This document shows positions 34,938 through 42,438 of a DNA stretch of 64,000 nt, one piece after another (position 1 is the stretch's first letter; each line of letters begins with the position of its first letter). Made by a program: the position numbers and the translations under genes. Below the pieces are notes generated by a model. The model did not search any database, had not been told where the DNA came from, and was given only the letters and a program-made list of their open reading frames with translations. The stretch is from contig NZ_JALDSX010000007.1 in the NCBI RefSeq assembly GCF_022748595.1, positions 42,516 to 106,515 on the forward strand. The letters are read 5' to 3'. Source of the DNA: Brevibacterium sp. ZH18. GTDB taxonomy: Bacteria > Actinomycetota > Actinomycetes > Actinomycetales > Brevibacteriaceae.

Positions 34938-35465
34938 TCAGCTGTAATCGGTGACGGCATCGGCTGATTCGGGGAAGTAATCCTGGCCGATTCCGCTAGC
35001 CTTCGTGGCAACCATGACCGAGCGTTTCCATGTGACGACAGTTGTCCCCTCCTGGTTGAGTCCTCTGGTGGTCATCGAAATGATTCCGGCGTATTCCCGT
35101 GACTTCGAGCGGCGGGCCTCCGTGCAGACGCTCTCTGCGTACAGAGTGTCGCCGACGTAGACGGGATGGCGGAACATGATGTCGGTGAACGCAAGGTTCG
35201 AGATCGCGTTCTGACTCATGTCGAACACGGTCAGGCCGAGGACGAGTGCAACGGTCAGTCCGGAGTTGACGATGACCTTGCCGTCGGTGATCGGGTTCTG
35301 AGCCGCGAAGTGTTCGTTGAAGTGGTTCTGGTTCGTATTCATCGTCAGATTGGTCAGCCAAACGTTGTCAGCGTCGGTGATGGTCCGGCCGAAGGGATGC
35401 TGGTACACGTCTCCGACGATGTAGTCCTCGAAGAAGCGACCGATGATGGCGTCGTGAGTGGTCAT
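34938..35465 (-). CDS. MaoC-family hydratase (mesaconyl/itaconyl-CoA hydratase-like)
   Basis: A 175-residue hot-dog-fold hydratase. It opens FFEDYIVGDVYQHPFGRTIT, followed by the catalytic aspartate and histidine region DADNVW and NTNQNHFNEHFA. This N-terminal form, with TMNTNQNHFN, resembles actinobacterial and Chloroflexus-type mesaconyl- or methylmalyl-CoA hydratases rather than fatty-acid enoyl hydratases. ATG 35465 has an AGGAG site. It adds or removes water one step before the CitE-like lyase. Confidence 0.88.
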   Translation of the reverse strand: MTTHDAIIGRFFEDYIVGDVYQHPFGRTITDADNVWLTNLTMNTNQNHFNEHFAAQNPITDGKVIVNSGLTVALVLGLTVFDMSQNAISNLAFTDIMFRHPVYVGDTLYAESVCTEARRSKSREYAGIISMTTRGLNQEGTTVVTWKRSVMVATKASGIGQDYFPESADAVTDYS

Positions 35466-35541
35466 GTGGTGATGTCTCCTAGTTCGAGTGTGCGTCTGGG
35501 GTTGTTGGTTTGGGTGAGTCGGATTCGCTGGTTTCCGGCCC

Positions 35542-36876
35542 TCAAGCGATGTCTTCGAGGCTGCGTCCACGGGTCTCAACTGGGATGATGAGGACCACGA
35601 CGATCATGCAGACCGCCATGGAGCAGACGAAGCTGATTGGGCCGAAGAGCCCGAATGAGACGAAGAGCCCGGACATGACGAATGGCACGATGATTGAGGC
35701 CCCGCGGGCGAAGGTGTAGGAGATGCCGGTGCCGCGTAGCCGATACCGCGTCGGATAGAGCTCGGGCATGTAGGAATAGAGCACGAAGGTCACGAGAGTG
35801 TAGATCGCTGTGACGAGCAGGAGGCCGATGATGACGATCAACACGATCGACTGAGCAGCGGCATAGGCCAGTCCCAGTGGTATGACGATGATCGAGAAGA
35901 CGATGATCGCGGTGCGTCTGTTCATTCGGTTGATGAGCAGGAGGCAAACAAGACCTCCTCCCGGGGCGCCGAGCGCCATGGCCGTCGTGTAGCCGAGGGA
36001 GTGTGAAACGTCGATGCCCTGCTCGACGAAGAAGGTCGGCATCCAGGAGATGAACCCGTAGACGAACATATTCACACCGACCGCGACGACCGTACCGAGG
36101 ATCGCCAGTTGCCAGAAGGGGCGCCGGGCGGTCACCTTCGACTGTGTTTGTTCGGTCGGGGGAGCAGGAGGATTGTTCTTCAGCGTCGTCGGCGACAGTT
36201 TCTCGAACTGCTCCACGACCACTTCAGCTTCTTTCAGCCGGCCTTTGACAACCAACCAGCGTGGAGATTCGGGGCATCGTTTCCTGGCGATCCAGACGAT
36301 GACAGCGAGGACCGCGCCGATGATGAACATCCACCGCCACCCGAAGTTGGAGATGACCACTGCGCCGATCGCGGAGGCGAAGAGAAGTCCGGAATTGACG
36401 AGGATTCCCAGAAACGCAGTCCATCGGCCTCGGCTGCGAGGGGGAACGAATTCGCCGAGGATGGCCGCAGCGAGGACGAGCTCTGCTCCGAGACCGATAC
36501 CCATGATAAATCTGGTACCCACGAGGAACTCGAAGGTCGGCGCAAACGCGGCGGCGAATCCGGCGATGGCGAAGATGAGCAGATTGAGTTGGTAGCTCAT
36601 TCGCCGTCCGAATCGGTCGCCAATGAATCCTGCTGTCGCGGCGCCGAGGAGCATACCGAAGAACGTCATGGACATGAAGATTGCGATTTCGTGCACTCCG
36701 GCGAACCCGGTTGAGACGAGTGCCGCTGACACGCCGGCCGCGACATAGACGTCATAGGCGTCGATCATCGCCCCAGCGCCGATATATGCGAAGAGTTTCT
36801 TGTGTTCCCGGTTCGTTGTGAGCGCGTCCATTCGCGCCCCGATTTTCATTTCTTCGAGTTTGGTGTCCACAGACAT
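35542..36876 (-). CDS. MFS transporter (aromatic acid/sugar porter-like)
   Basis: A 444-residue transporter with 12 predicted membrane segments. MFS motifs are GFIGDRFGRRMSY between helices 2 and 3, PESPRWLVVKGR after helix 6, and PELYPTRYRLRGTG near helix 11. I start it at ATG 36876 (MSVDTKLEEM), with AAGG upstream. It lies between the amidase and MaoC genes and presumably imports the substrate of this operon at the cytoplasmic membrane. Its cargo is unknown. Confidence 0.9.
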   Translation of the reverse strand: MSVDTKLEEMKIGARMDALTTNREHKKLFAYIGAGAMIDAYDVYVAAGVSAALVSTGFAGVHEIAIFMSMTFFGMLLGAATAGFIGDRFGRRMSYQLNLLIFAIAGFAAAFAPTFEFLVGTRFIMGIGLGAELVLAAAILGEFVPPRSRGRWTAFLGILVNSGLLFASAIGAVVISNFGWRWMFIIGAVLAVIVWIARKRCPESPRWLVVKGRLKEAEVVVEQFEKLSPTTLKNNPPAPPTEQTQSKVTARRPFWQLAILGTVVAVGVNMFVYGFISWMPTFFVEQGIDVSHSLGYTTAMALGAPGGGLVCLLLINRMNRRTAIIVFSIIVIPLGLAYAAAQSIVLIVIIGLLLVTAIYTLVTFVLYSYMPELYPTRYRLRGTGISYTFARGASIIVPFVMSGLFVSFGLFGPISFVCSMAVCMIVVVLIIPVETRGRSLEDIA

Positions 36877-36904
36877 CGTTGTCGTGCCTTTCTGAAGGGG
36901 CGTG

Positions 36905-38353
36905 TTATCTGATGGTTTGCGAAATCGCTTGTGCGCGATCGAGCAGCGCCAGATCGTCGAATGGTCGGCCGATGATCTGCAATCCCGGCGAGAGTGAGTC
37001 GGTAGCTTCGGGGAGGGGGATCGTGATTGCTGGAAGTCCGAGGTAGTTGATGACTCGGGTGAAGCGGCTTGCTCGCATGTAGTCGTCTCTGCACCGCTGG
37101 CTCGACATGTCACCGTTGCCGGGCGCTTTCGGGGCCAGGATCGGACTGGTGGGAGTGAAGAGGAAACGTGAACCCTGCATGACAGTTGCAATGAAGTCGT
37201 TCTGCGCGTCCGCCCGGCACGCGATCGCATCCGCATACTCGATGGCGGAAACTGCGGTTCCGCGGATTGCTCGTGACAGCACCTGGTCTCCGAGGAGGTT
37301 CCAGTCCCAGTCGAGGATTCTGCCGATGTTGCGTGCTGCCTCGACGCTGACGATGGCGACGGAGCTGCGGCTGAGCTCGGTGTCGTCGAAATCCACGCTG
37401 AACGCGGTGTTCTGTCCGAGCGCCTGAAGCGCAGTCGAATAGGTCAGGGTCACTTCGGGGTTGCAGATTCGTGAGGCCGCTTCGACCGCCAGATGAGAGA
37501 TCTGACATTCATTCGCCGGCTGATTCGCGTCGAGCTTACGGCGCGCCTCAGGGGAAACGGTGTCGGCGTCGTCGAAGAGGACATTCGCCGTCGTCCTCAC
37601 GGTGTCAACGTTGGGGGCGATGAGTCCGATCGTGTCCAAAGATTCGGATAGATGAATGAGGCCTAGGTGGGAGAAGAGTCCATTGCTGGGTTTGTAGCCG
37701 ACCAGTCCGCAGAAGGCTGCTGGAAGCCGGACAGACCCTCCGGTGTCGGTACCTAAGGACACATCGCTGACGCCCGTTGCGACGGCGATGGCCGAACCGC
37801 TCGAGGATCCACCTGACAGGTACCGTCCGTTGCGTGGATTTACACCGTCGCCAAGCCACTGATTGTGCCCCGTGGGGCTCATGGCGAGTTCGGCCATGTG
37901 ATTGGCTCCGACGATTGTGCCACTGGCGGACTCGATCGCGAGCAGCAGCGGTGAGGTGCAGTCTGACTTTCTACCGTTCAACGATGGGTTCCCCGCTGTG
38001 AGGGGGTAGCCCGCGATGCCTATGTTGTCCTTGTGAGTGAACCGAATGCCTGCGAGTGCTGTGCTGCTGGGTTCTTCTACTATGACCGGGCTCGAGGTGT
38101 ACTTGCGCAGGATCCCAGTCCGCGGGGAATCATGTGAGGTTTCAATCCAGGCGGACGATTGCGCTTCTTCGTCGCTGTGGTCCTGGCGCAGCCATGGGAG
38201 AGGGTTCGGGCGAGAGAACGAGCTGTCGATTTCGGCGGCGGACTCTGACAGAAGACGGGTCGCCCGCTCTGCGTCGGTTGATTCGAGGAGTTCATTGACT
38301 GCGGTGCTGATGCGCGCTGATGCCGCCGTATGTGTCTTGGCATTGGTCTTCAA
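36905..38353 (-). CDS. Amidase signature-family hydrolase
   Basis: A 482-residue amidase signature enzyme. The Ser-cisSer-Lys triad is visible: lysine in RFTHKDNIG (about residue 112), cis-serine in GGSSSGSA and nucleophile serine in TDTGGSVRLPAAF. Such enzymes hydrolyse amides or carbamates to acids. It is the first gene of the leftward operon, so an amide may be converted to the acid then activated by the CoA-transferase. Upstream DNA from 38454 is A/T-rich and likely carries the promoter, including TTGACC on the minus strand. Confidence 0.9.
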   Translation of the reverse strand: MKTNAKTHTAASARISTAVNELLESTDAERATRLLSESAAEIDSSFSRPNPLPWLRQDHSDEEAQSSAWIETSHDSPRTGILRKYTSSPVIVEEPSSTALAGIRFTHKDNIGIAGYPLTAGNPSLNGRKSDCTSPLLLAIESASGTIVGANHMAELAMSPTGHNQWLGDGVNPRNGRYLSGGSSSGSAIAVATGVSDVSLGTDTGGSVRLPAAFCGLVGYKPSNGLFSHLGLIHLSESLDTIGLIAPNVDTVRTTANVLFDDADTVSPEARRKLDANQPANECQISHLAVEAASRICNPEVTLTYSTALQALGQNTAFSVDFDDTELSRSSVAIVSVEAARNIGRILDWDWNLLGDQVLSRAIRGTAVSAIEYADAIACRADAQNDFIATVMQGSRFLFTPTSPILAPKAPGNGDMSSQRCRDDYMRASRFTRVINYLGLPAITIPLPEATDSLSPGLQIIGRPFDDLALLDRAQAISQTIR

Positions 38354-38696
38354 GTCTCATCGTCCTTCGTGGAAGCAACAGCACTCCGCAGCATTGCGAT
38401 TGCCGGTCCAGTTCCGAGTTCTCGCCGGCGAGTACCCGAATCATCTGACAACCTAGAGCTTAAACCTATGATGTATTGCCGTCAATAGTCGGATATTGGG
38501 CGATCAAGGTCAAAATATGAAGTAATACCTCAGATCAATGATGGGTATTTTGAGTGTCTGCCGCGTCGCGATGCCCATCATGCAGGCAATCGACGACTCT
38601 TAGCCGGTGGCGGTAGGTGAACCGCGTCGATGTGTGCCGGGGAGCGTCCGCCCGACGTTATGGCCACGGTACATCGGGGCTCAGGAACGCGCGATG

Positions 38697-38995
38697 GATG
38701 CTTTGAGATTTCCGCCGAATCCGAGAGGCAATCCAATGGCGGCATTGAGCGCTACCGTGGCTGGCGACGTCGGCCATGATTCGCGGACCAGGCGGGCCAC
38801 CGAAGAACTCGCGAAGCGTGTGGCCGACCTGATCGGCGTCGAAGCACGTCGAGGCTGGGGAGGCCCTCGAACTCGCCGAGGTCGCAGACGAGATCTTCGA
38901 CTTGGAACCGGAGCTGAGCGTGGCGCGGATGAACCGCCGTGTCTCGTCGGTCTGGCCCGCCTCTGTGCGGGTACGCGATAGCCTGTTGCCTGCAC
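38697..38995 (+). pseudogene. Frameshifted coding remnant, unidentified
   Basis: Protein-like sequence runs in one frame to about 38855 (ATEELAKRVADLIGVEA) and then continues in another frame (EALELAEVADEIFDLEPELS). This pattern is what a frameshifted gene gives. I do not recognise the family, and there is no ribosome site. The rest of the gap 38354-39056 holds the amidase promoter region and nothing else I can support. Confidence 0.3.
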
Positions 38996-39056
38996 ACGGT
39001 CAATCACCGGGTGTTGCTGCGATCGTTTGAAACCGCCAAAGGAAAGGGAACAATAA

Positions 39057-39338
39057 TTGATTCCTGAATCGAGAGGTGGACGAATCGCATACTTTATAGT
39101 CGCGGCGTTTTGCCTACTTCTTCTCGCGTTCTGCATCTTCGTATGGTTCTGGGCCGGGACGGTCGAGGACGGATGGGTGAGCGCATATGCGGCAGTGATA
39201 GTAGTTTGGCTGGTCTGCGTGCCGGTTGCCTTCGTGCCTCTAGGTTGGTCGTTGGGACTGTTGATCGCCCGAAAGGTCGAAAAGAAGAAGTCCCAGCGAA
39301 GGCAAACTCGTCCACATGAGGTCCCCCTCAACTTATAG
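39057..39338 (+). CDS. Small two-helix membrane protein, unknown function
   Basis: A 93-residue protein with two hydrophobic helices (about residues 10-32 and 42-70) and a basic tail (KVEKKKSQRRQTR). It starts with TTG at 39057, supported by AAAGGAAAGGG about 7 nt upstream. No family was recognised. It is the last gene before the right 58-bp repeat, 18 bp from it. Confidence 0.5.
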   Translation: MIPESRGGRIAYFIVAAFCLLLLAFCIFVWFWAGTVEDGWVSAYAAVIVVWLVCVPVAFVPLGWSLGLLIARKVEKKKSQRRQTRPHEVPLNL

Positions 39339-39356
39339 GCACGTGCTCTGTCTCAT

Positions 39357-39414
39357 GCACGGTTGGCCTTGGGGGCGAAGAAGAAGCCGTAGTGCGGCTG
39401 GCAGGAGCTGAGAA
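39357..39414 (+). repeat. Right copy of the 58-bp direct repeat
   Basis: It matches 24938-24995 with five substitutions and would encode the same IclR C terminus (RLALGAKKKP then TAG), but here no IclR gene precedes it. Upstream similarity ends sharply at 39356. The copy runs straight into a strong terminator hairpin. Confidence 0.85.
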
Positions 39415-39467
39415 TAGGAAATTCTGGTGCGAATATGACGCTCCAGGCCGCACCAGAATTTCCTATT
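39413..39467. terminator. Hairpin directly after the right direct repeat
   Basis: Perfect 19-bp arms (AATAGGAAATTCTGGTGCG at 39413-39431; complement at 39449-39467) flank a 17-nt loop, with A and T tracts at the base. It adjoins an orphan IclR 3' end, so it may be the original terminator of the TTT-IclR operon displaced by the insertion. Two imperfect 21-bp repeats follow at 39471-39512. Confidence 0.7.
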
Positions 39468-39551
39468 GACGGACCCGGGTTGGCCTTCAACGGACCTGTG
39501 TTGGCTCTCAACGGGCCTGCCGTTGGTCCGCGGCATGGCAGCCGCGGCGGA

Positions 39552-39881
39552 TCAGTCGACCTGGAGCTCTCCCATGGCGTCCCAGCCGTCGCCGTCGATC
39601 TGGCGAGAGATGATCTTCGGCGTTGATGCGAGGGCGTTGTTCATGGGGCCGCCGTCCGCAGTTGCCTTCTGAAAATGATCGGACTTCACGTGCGCCTCGG
39701 CGGCGTCATCGTCGAAGGCTTCGACAAGGACGAACTCATTGGGATCATCGAGGCTGCGTGACCAGTCGAACCATTTGTTCCCCGGCTCGGCTCGGGTCGC
39801 CTCGGTGAACTCCTTGGTGATCTGGGGCCACTCTTCTGCCTTTTCGGGCTTGACCTGGAATTTGACGACGATGAAGATCAT
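39552..39881 (-). CDS. Antibiotic biosynthesis monooxygenase-like (quinol monooxygenase) protein
   Basis: A 109-residue ABM-fold dimeric alpha-beta barrel protein. Typical features are IFIVVKFQVKPEKAEEWPQI, PGNKWFDWSRS and the FDDDAAEAHVKSDHFQ segment. Members oxidise quinols or degrade haem, or act as small auxiliary proteins. It lies upstream of the disrupted SDR gene's 3' end on the same strand, 87 bp away, and may be co-transcribed with it. Confidence 0.82.
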   Translation of the reverse strand: MIFIVVKFQVKPEKAEEWPQITKEFTEATRAEPGNKWFDWSRSLDDPNEFVLVEAFDDDAAEAHVKSDHFQKATADGGPMNNALASTPKIISRQIDGDGWDAMGELQVD

Positions 39882-39968
39882 AGGTGGTCCTTTCGCAGAT
39901 GAACCGGTAGGCGGTATCTCCGCCTGCCTTTTGGTGGCCTGATACAGGTGGTTCGGTGATTCTACTTC

Positions 39969-40757
39969 TCAGGAGAACTGCATGCCGCCGTCGACTAGCA
40001 TGGTCTGGCCGGTGATGTAATCCGAGTCTTCGCTGGCCAGGAACGAGACGAGGCTGGCAACATCTTCGGGAACAGAGACTCGGCCGAGCAGGATGTCACC
40101 GGCATACTTCTTGATCGCCTCTCCCTTCTGCAGACCTTCCTCGGCGGCGAGTTTCTCATCGATGAGGTCCCACATTGCTGTTCCGACGATGCCGGGACCA
40201 TAGGCGTTGACTGTGATGCCGTGCTTCGCCCATTCCATGGCCGCGCCCTGCGTCAGGCCGCGCACGACCCATTTGGTTGCCGAATACGGTGAGAGCATTG
40301 CGAAGGGGCGGAAGGCTACGATCGAGGCCGCACCAATGATCTTCCCGCCGTTTCCCTGCTCGATCATCTGCCTGGCGGCCGCCTGATAGGACAGGAAGAC
40401 ACCGGTGATGTTGACGCCCAGAATCTTTTCGAAGTCTTCTTTGGAGTAGTCGACGAGCGGTTCGACCTGAGCGATGCCCGCGTTCGCGACGAAGATATCG
40501 AGTTTCCCGCCGGCTTCGACGGCAGTGGAGACGAGGGCTTCGACCGAGGCTTGATCGGTGACATCGACCTGGGTTGCTGTGGCGCGACCGCCGGCCTTCT
40601 AGATAAGCGAGACCGTTTCGCTGACGCCGTCTGACATGGTCGGCAGGTCAGCGACGACGACGTGGTGTCCGTCTGCGCCGAGGCGCTGGGCGATTCCCTG
40701 GCCGATTCCCCGACCGGATCCGGTGACGACTGCGACGCTGTATGTGTCTGTGGGCAT
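39969..40757 (-). pseudogene. Short-chain dehydrogenase/reductase with a single in-frame TAG
   Basis: The full 262-codon SDR frame is intact from ATG 40757 (AAGGAG site) to the stop at 39969, except for a TAG at 40599-40601 after SETVSLI. The NAD(P) motif TGSGRGIGQG, the NAG motif (VANAGIAQ), the catalytic YSATK and the C-terminal [13 protein letters not shown] are all present. The family resembles acetoin/butanediol or cyclopentanol-type dehydrogenases. The one nonsense codon, probably from GAG, AAG or CAG, would give a truncated protein. It could be a recent mutation, a sequencing error or, less likely, readthrough. Confidence 0.82.
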
Positions 40758-40820
40758 GGTTGTACTCCTTGATGTCTCGTCCTTGAGTGAGCACGACCAG
40801 TCTGGGGACAAATGGCATGG

Positions 40821-40840
40821 TGAGAATACGGTTGTTCTCA
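40821..40840. promoter_or_regulatory. IclR operator candidate upstream of the SDR gene
   Basis: An inverted repeat TGAGAA-N8-TTCTCA lies 64 bp upstream of the SDR start and downstream of the IclR gene that could bind it. A half-site GTGAGAATC occurs again at about 41754, upstream of the IclR gene. Binding is inferred. Confidence 0.4.
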
Positions 40841-40860
40841 TGTCGTGAGAAACAGTCGTT

Positions 40861-40920
40861 TCGGGAGCTCAGCCTGCGGGGAGCGTGGACTCGGGGGCTC
40901 AGCCTGCGGGGAGCGTGGAC
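40861..40920. repeat. 30-bp tandem duplication
   Basis: Two 30-bp copies (40861-40890 and 40891-40920) differ at a single base. The array ends next to the IclR stop codon at 40922 and lies upstream of the SDR promoter. Confidence 0.88.
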
Positions 40921-40921
40921 T

Positions 40922-41680
40922 TCAGCGTATGCCGCCGCGCAGATACCTGGAACAGAGACCGGCGCGATCGCGCAGAGCCGTCTCGATCTCCTTCGTGCGG
41001 CCGGTGGCCCTGCTCGAGGGGGTACTCACGGCGATCGCTCCCACCTGCAGGCCGGTTCCATTGCGAACCGGAACGGCGGCGCAGGTCTGGCGCGGCAGGA
41101 ATTCGTCCTGTTCCCATGCGATGCCACGGGTGGCCACCTCGGCGAGGTGATCGTCGAGGAGATCCCGGCGCACGATTGTCTGCGGGGTGAGGACCTGCAT
41201 GCCGCGGGCATCGAGGTACTCGGTCCGCTGGTTCGCGGGCATGGCCGAGAGGAGGATCTTTCCGAATGCGGTGGCGTGGGCGGCCTCGTGAAAGCCGAAG
41301 CGCAGGGGCCGCAGACGAGGGTGCTTCTCGCAGTCCGAACAGTAGGTGAGGATGATGTCCGAGCCGCGGTAGATGGCGAAGTACGCGGCCGTGCCCAGGC
41401 TCCGATGGAGTTCGTCAGTGATCTGGCGGATGGGAAAGGGCACAACGAGGCGCTGCTGGAACGAGAGACCGAGCTCGAAGCATTTGGGTCCGAGTTCGAA
41501 CTGCTTCTCATCACTGAGGTAGACGAGATAGCTGGCGTCCTCGAGCTCGTGGAGCAGGCGATAGACGGTGGGGAGGGGGATCTCCAGCCTGTCGGCGACC
41601 GCCTTCGCCGAAGCGCTTCCCGAGGTCGACACCGCCTCGAGGATGGAGAAGACCCGATTGATGACCGCGCTGTTCGACAT
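40922..41680 (-). CDS. IclR-family transcriptional regulator
   Basis: A 252-residue IclR protein of usual length. The winged helix has AKAVADRLEIPLPTVYRLLH, and the ligand domain contains HEAAHATAFGKILLSAM and the cysteine-containing QTCAAVPVRNG region. Start ATG 41680 is preceded by GGTGGAGA. The gene lies upstream of the SDR/ABM genes on the same strand and divergent from the GMC oxidoreductase pair, so either could be its target. Confidence 0.9.
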   Translation of the reverse strand: MSNSAVINRVFSILEAVSTSGSASAKAVADRLEIPLPTVYRLLHELEDASYLVYLSDEKQFELGPKCFELGLSFQQRLVVPFPIRQITDELHRSLGTAAYFAIYRGSDIILTYCSDCEKHPRLRPLRFGFHEAAHATAFGKILLSAMPANQRTEYLDARGMQVLTPQTIVRRDLLDDHLAEVATRGIAWEQDEFLPRQTCAAVPVRNGTGLQVGAIAVSTPSSRATGRTKEIETALRDRAGLCSRYLRGGIR

Positions 41681-41862
41681 CTGCTCTCCACCTTTACGGC
41701 CTGGGCTCTCCGACCGAAGTTCACCGTTGAACGTTTGTGACTTTATCGCCTCGTGAGAATCAGCATAGTGGGCTGTGGTCCAGTTCACGTAGGTTGCTCA
41801 TAACCGATTCGGCAATGATGCCCGGAGCACGGGCATCAGCAGGAGGAGCAAAGGAGCACCAG

Positions 41863-42438
41863 ATGGCATTCCCCGCCAAATTTCCGTCGCTGAACGCGAT
41901 GGAGATGACCGACGAGGCGAGGCAGACACTCGTCCGAGTCCTGCGAGTGGCATTCCCGCACAAGAATTTTCCCGACGGCCCCTATGAGCGTACGGCTGAC
42001 AAGATCCTCATCGAAGCCGATGCGGAGACCTGGTTCCGAGTAGCCCTCATCCAGGGCCTGCAGTCACTCGATCAGCTGTCTGACGAGGGCTTCTGCGCGC
42101 TCGACGACGAATCTGCGCTGAAGGTGCTGCGAAGGGTCGAAGGCACGGAATTCTTCGGCTTCGTCCGACGCACCGCAGTCCTCAACCTCTATGACGACAC
42201 CGAGGTGTGGGAGACCCTGGGATACGAAGGTCCGTCCTTCGACCAGGGAGGCTACATCAACCGCGGGTTCGACGACCTCGACTGGCTTCCCGAACCGCGC
42301 ATCCTCTATCCCGAGGATGAGCCAATCCCCGAACTGGGTTCCGGCGCCCAACGGTCACCACAGACGGCTAACTCGGCCGAGGAGTCGACGAATCAGCCGA
42401 GCGCAGCACGTGCCGACATGGGGAAGGTGGAAAAATGA
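41863..42438 (+). CDS. Gluconate 2-dehydrogenase subunit 3-family protein
   Basis: A 191-residue protein matching the small gamma subunit of membrane-associated GMC dehydrogenases. It shows TLVRVLRVAFPHKNFPDGPYERTA and the GYEGPSFDQGGY segment. No Tat signal is visible, unlike many homologues, so it may act in the cytoplasm. The AAAGGAG site supports ATG 41863. It overlaps the GMC gene by 4 bp, consistent with a two-subunit enzyme. Confidence 0.85.
   Translation: MAFPAKFPSLNAMEMTDEARQTLVRVLRVAFPHKNFPDGPYERTADKILIEADAETWFRVALIQGLQSLDQLSDEGFCALDDESALKVLRRVEGTEFFGFVRRTAVLNLYDDTEVWETLGYEGPSFDQGGYINRGFDDLDWLPEPRILYPEDEPIPELGSGAQRSPQTANSAEESTNQPSAARADMGKVEK

Larger units (their letters stand above)
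24996..39356. other. Putative inserted catabolic island flanked by 58-bp direct repeats
   Basis: The segment lies exactly between the two repeat copies. It contains hyuAB, a GntR gene, a decayed acyl-CoA dehydrogenase and a seven-gene leftward operon (amidase to CitE-like lyase). Its intergenic DNA, such as 25090-25278 and 38450-38560, is visibly A/T-richer than the surroundings, and hyuA uses more A/T-ending codons. The strong hairpin expected after the IclR gene is found beyond the right repeat at 39413-39467. No integrase or transposase is visible inside, so the mechanism is unknown. Insertion is my interpretation. Confidence 0.55.

Noticed and set aside
39361..39415. Right direct repeat considered as the 3' end of a real IclR gene
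   Set aside because: No IclR coding sequence precedes it; similarity starts sharply at 39357, so it is an orphan copy.
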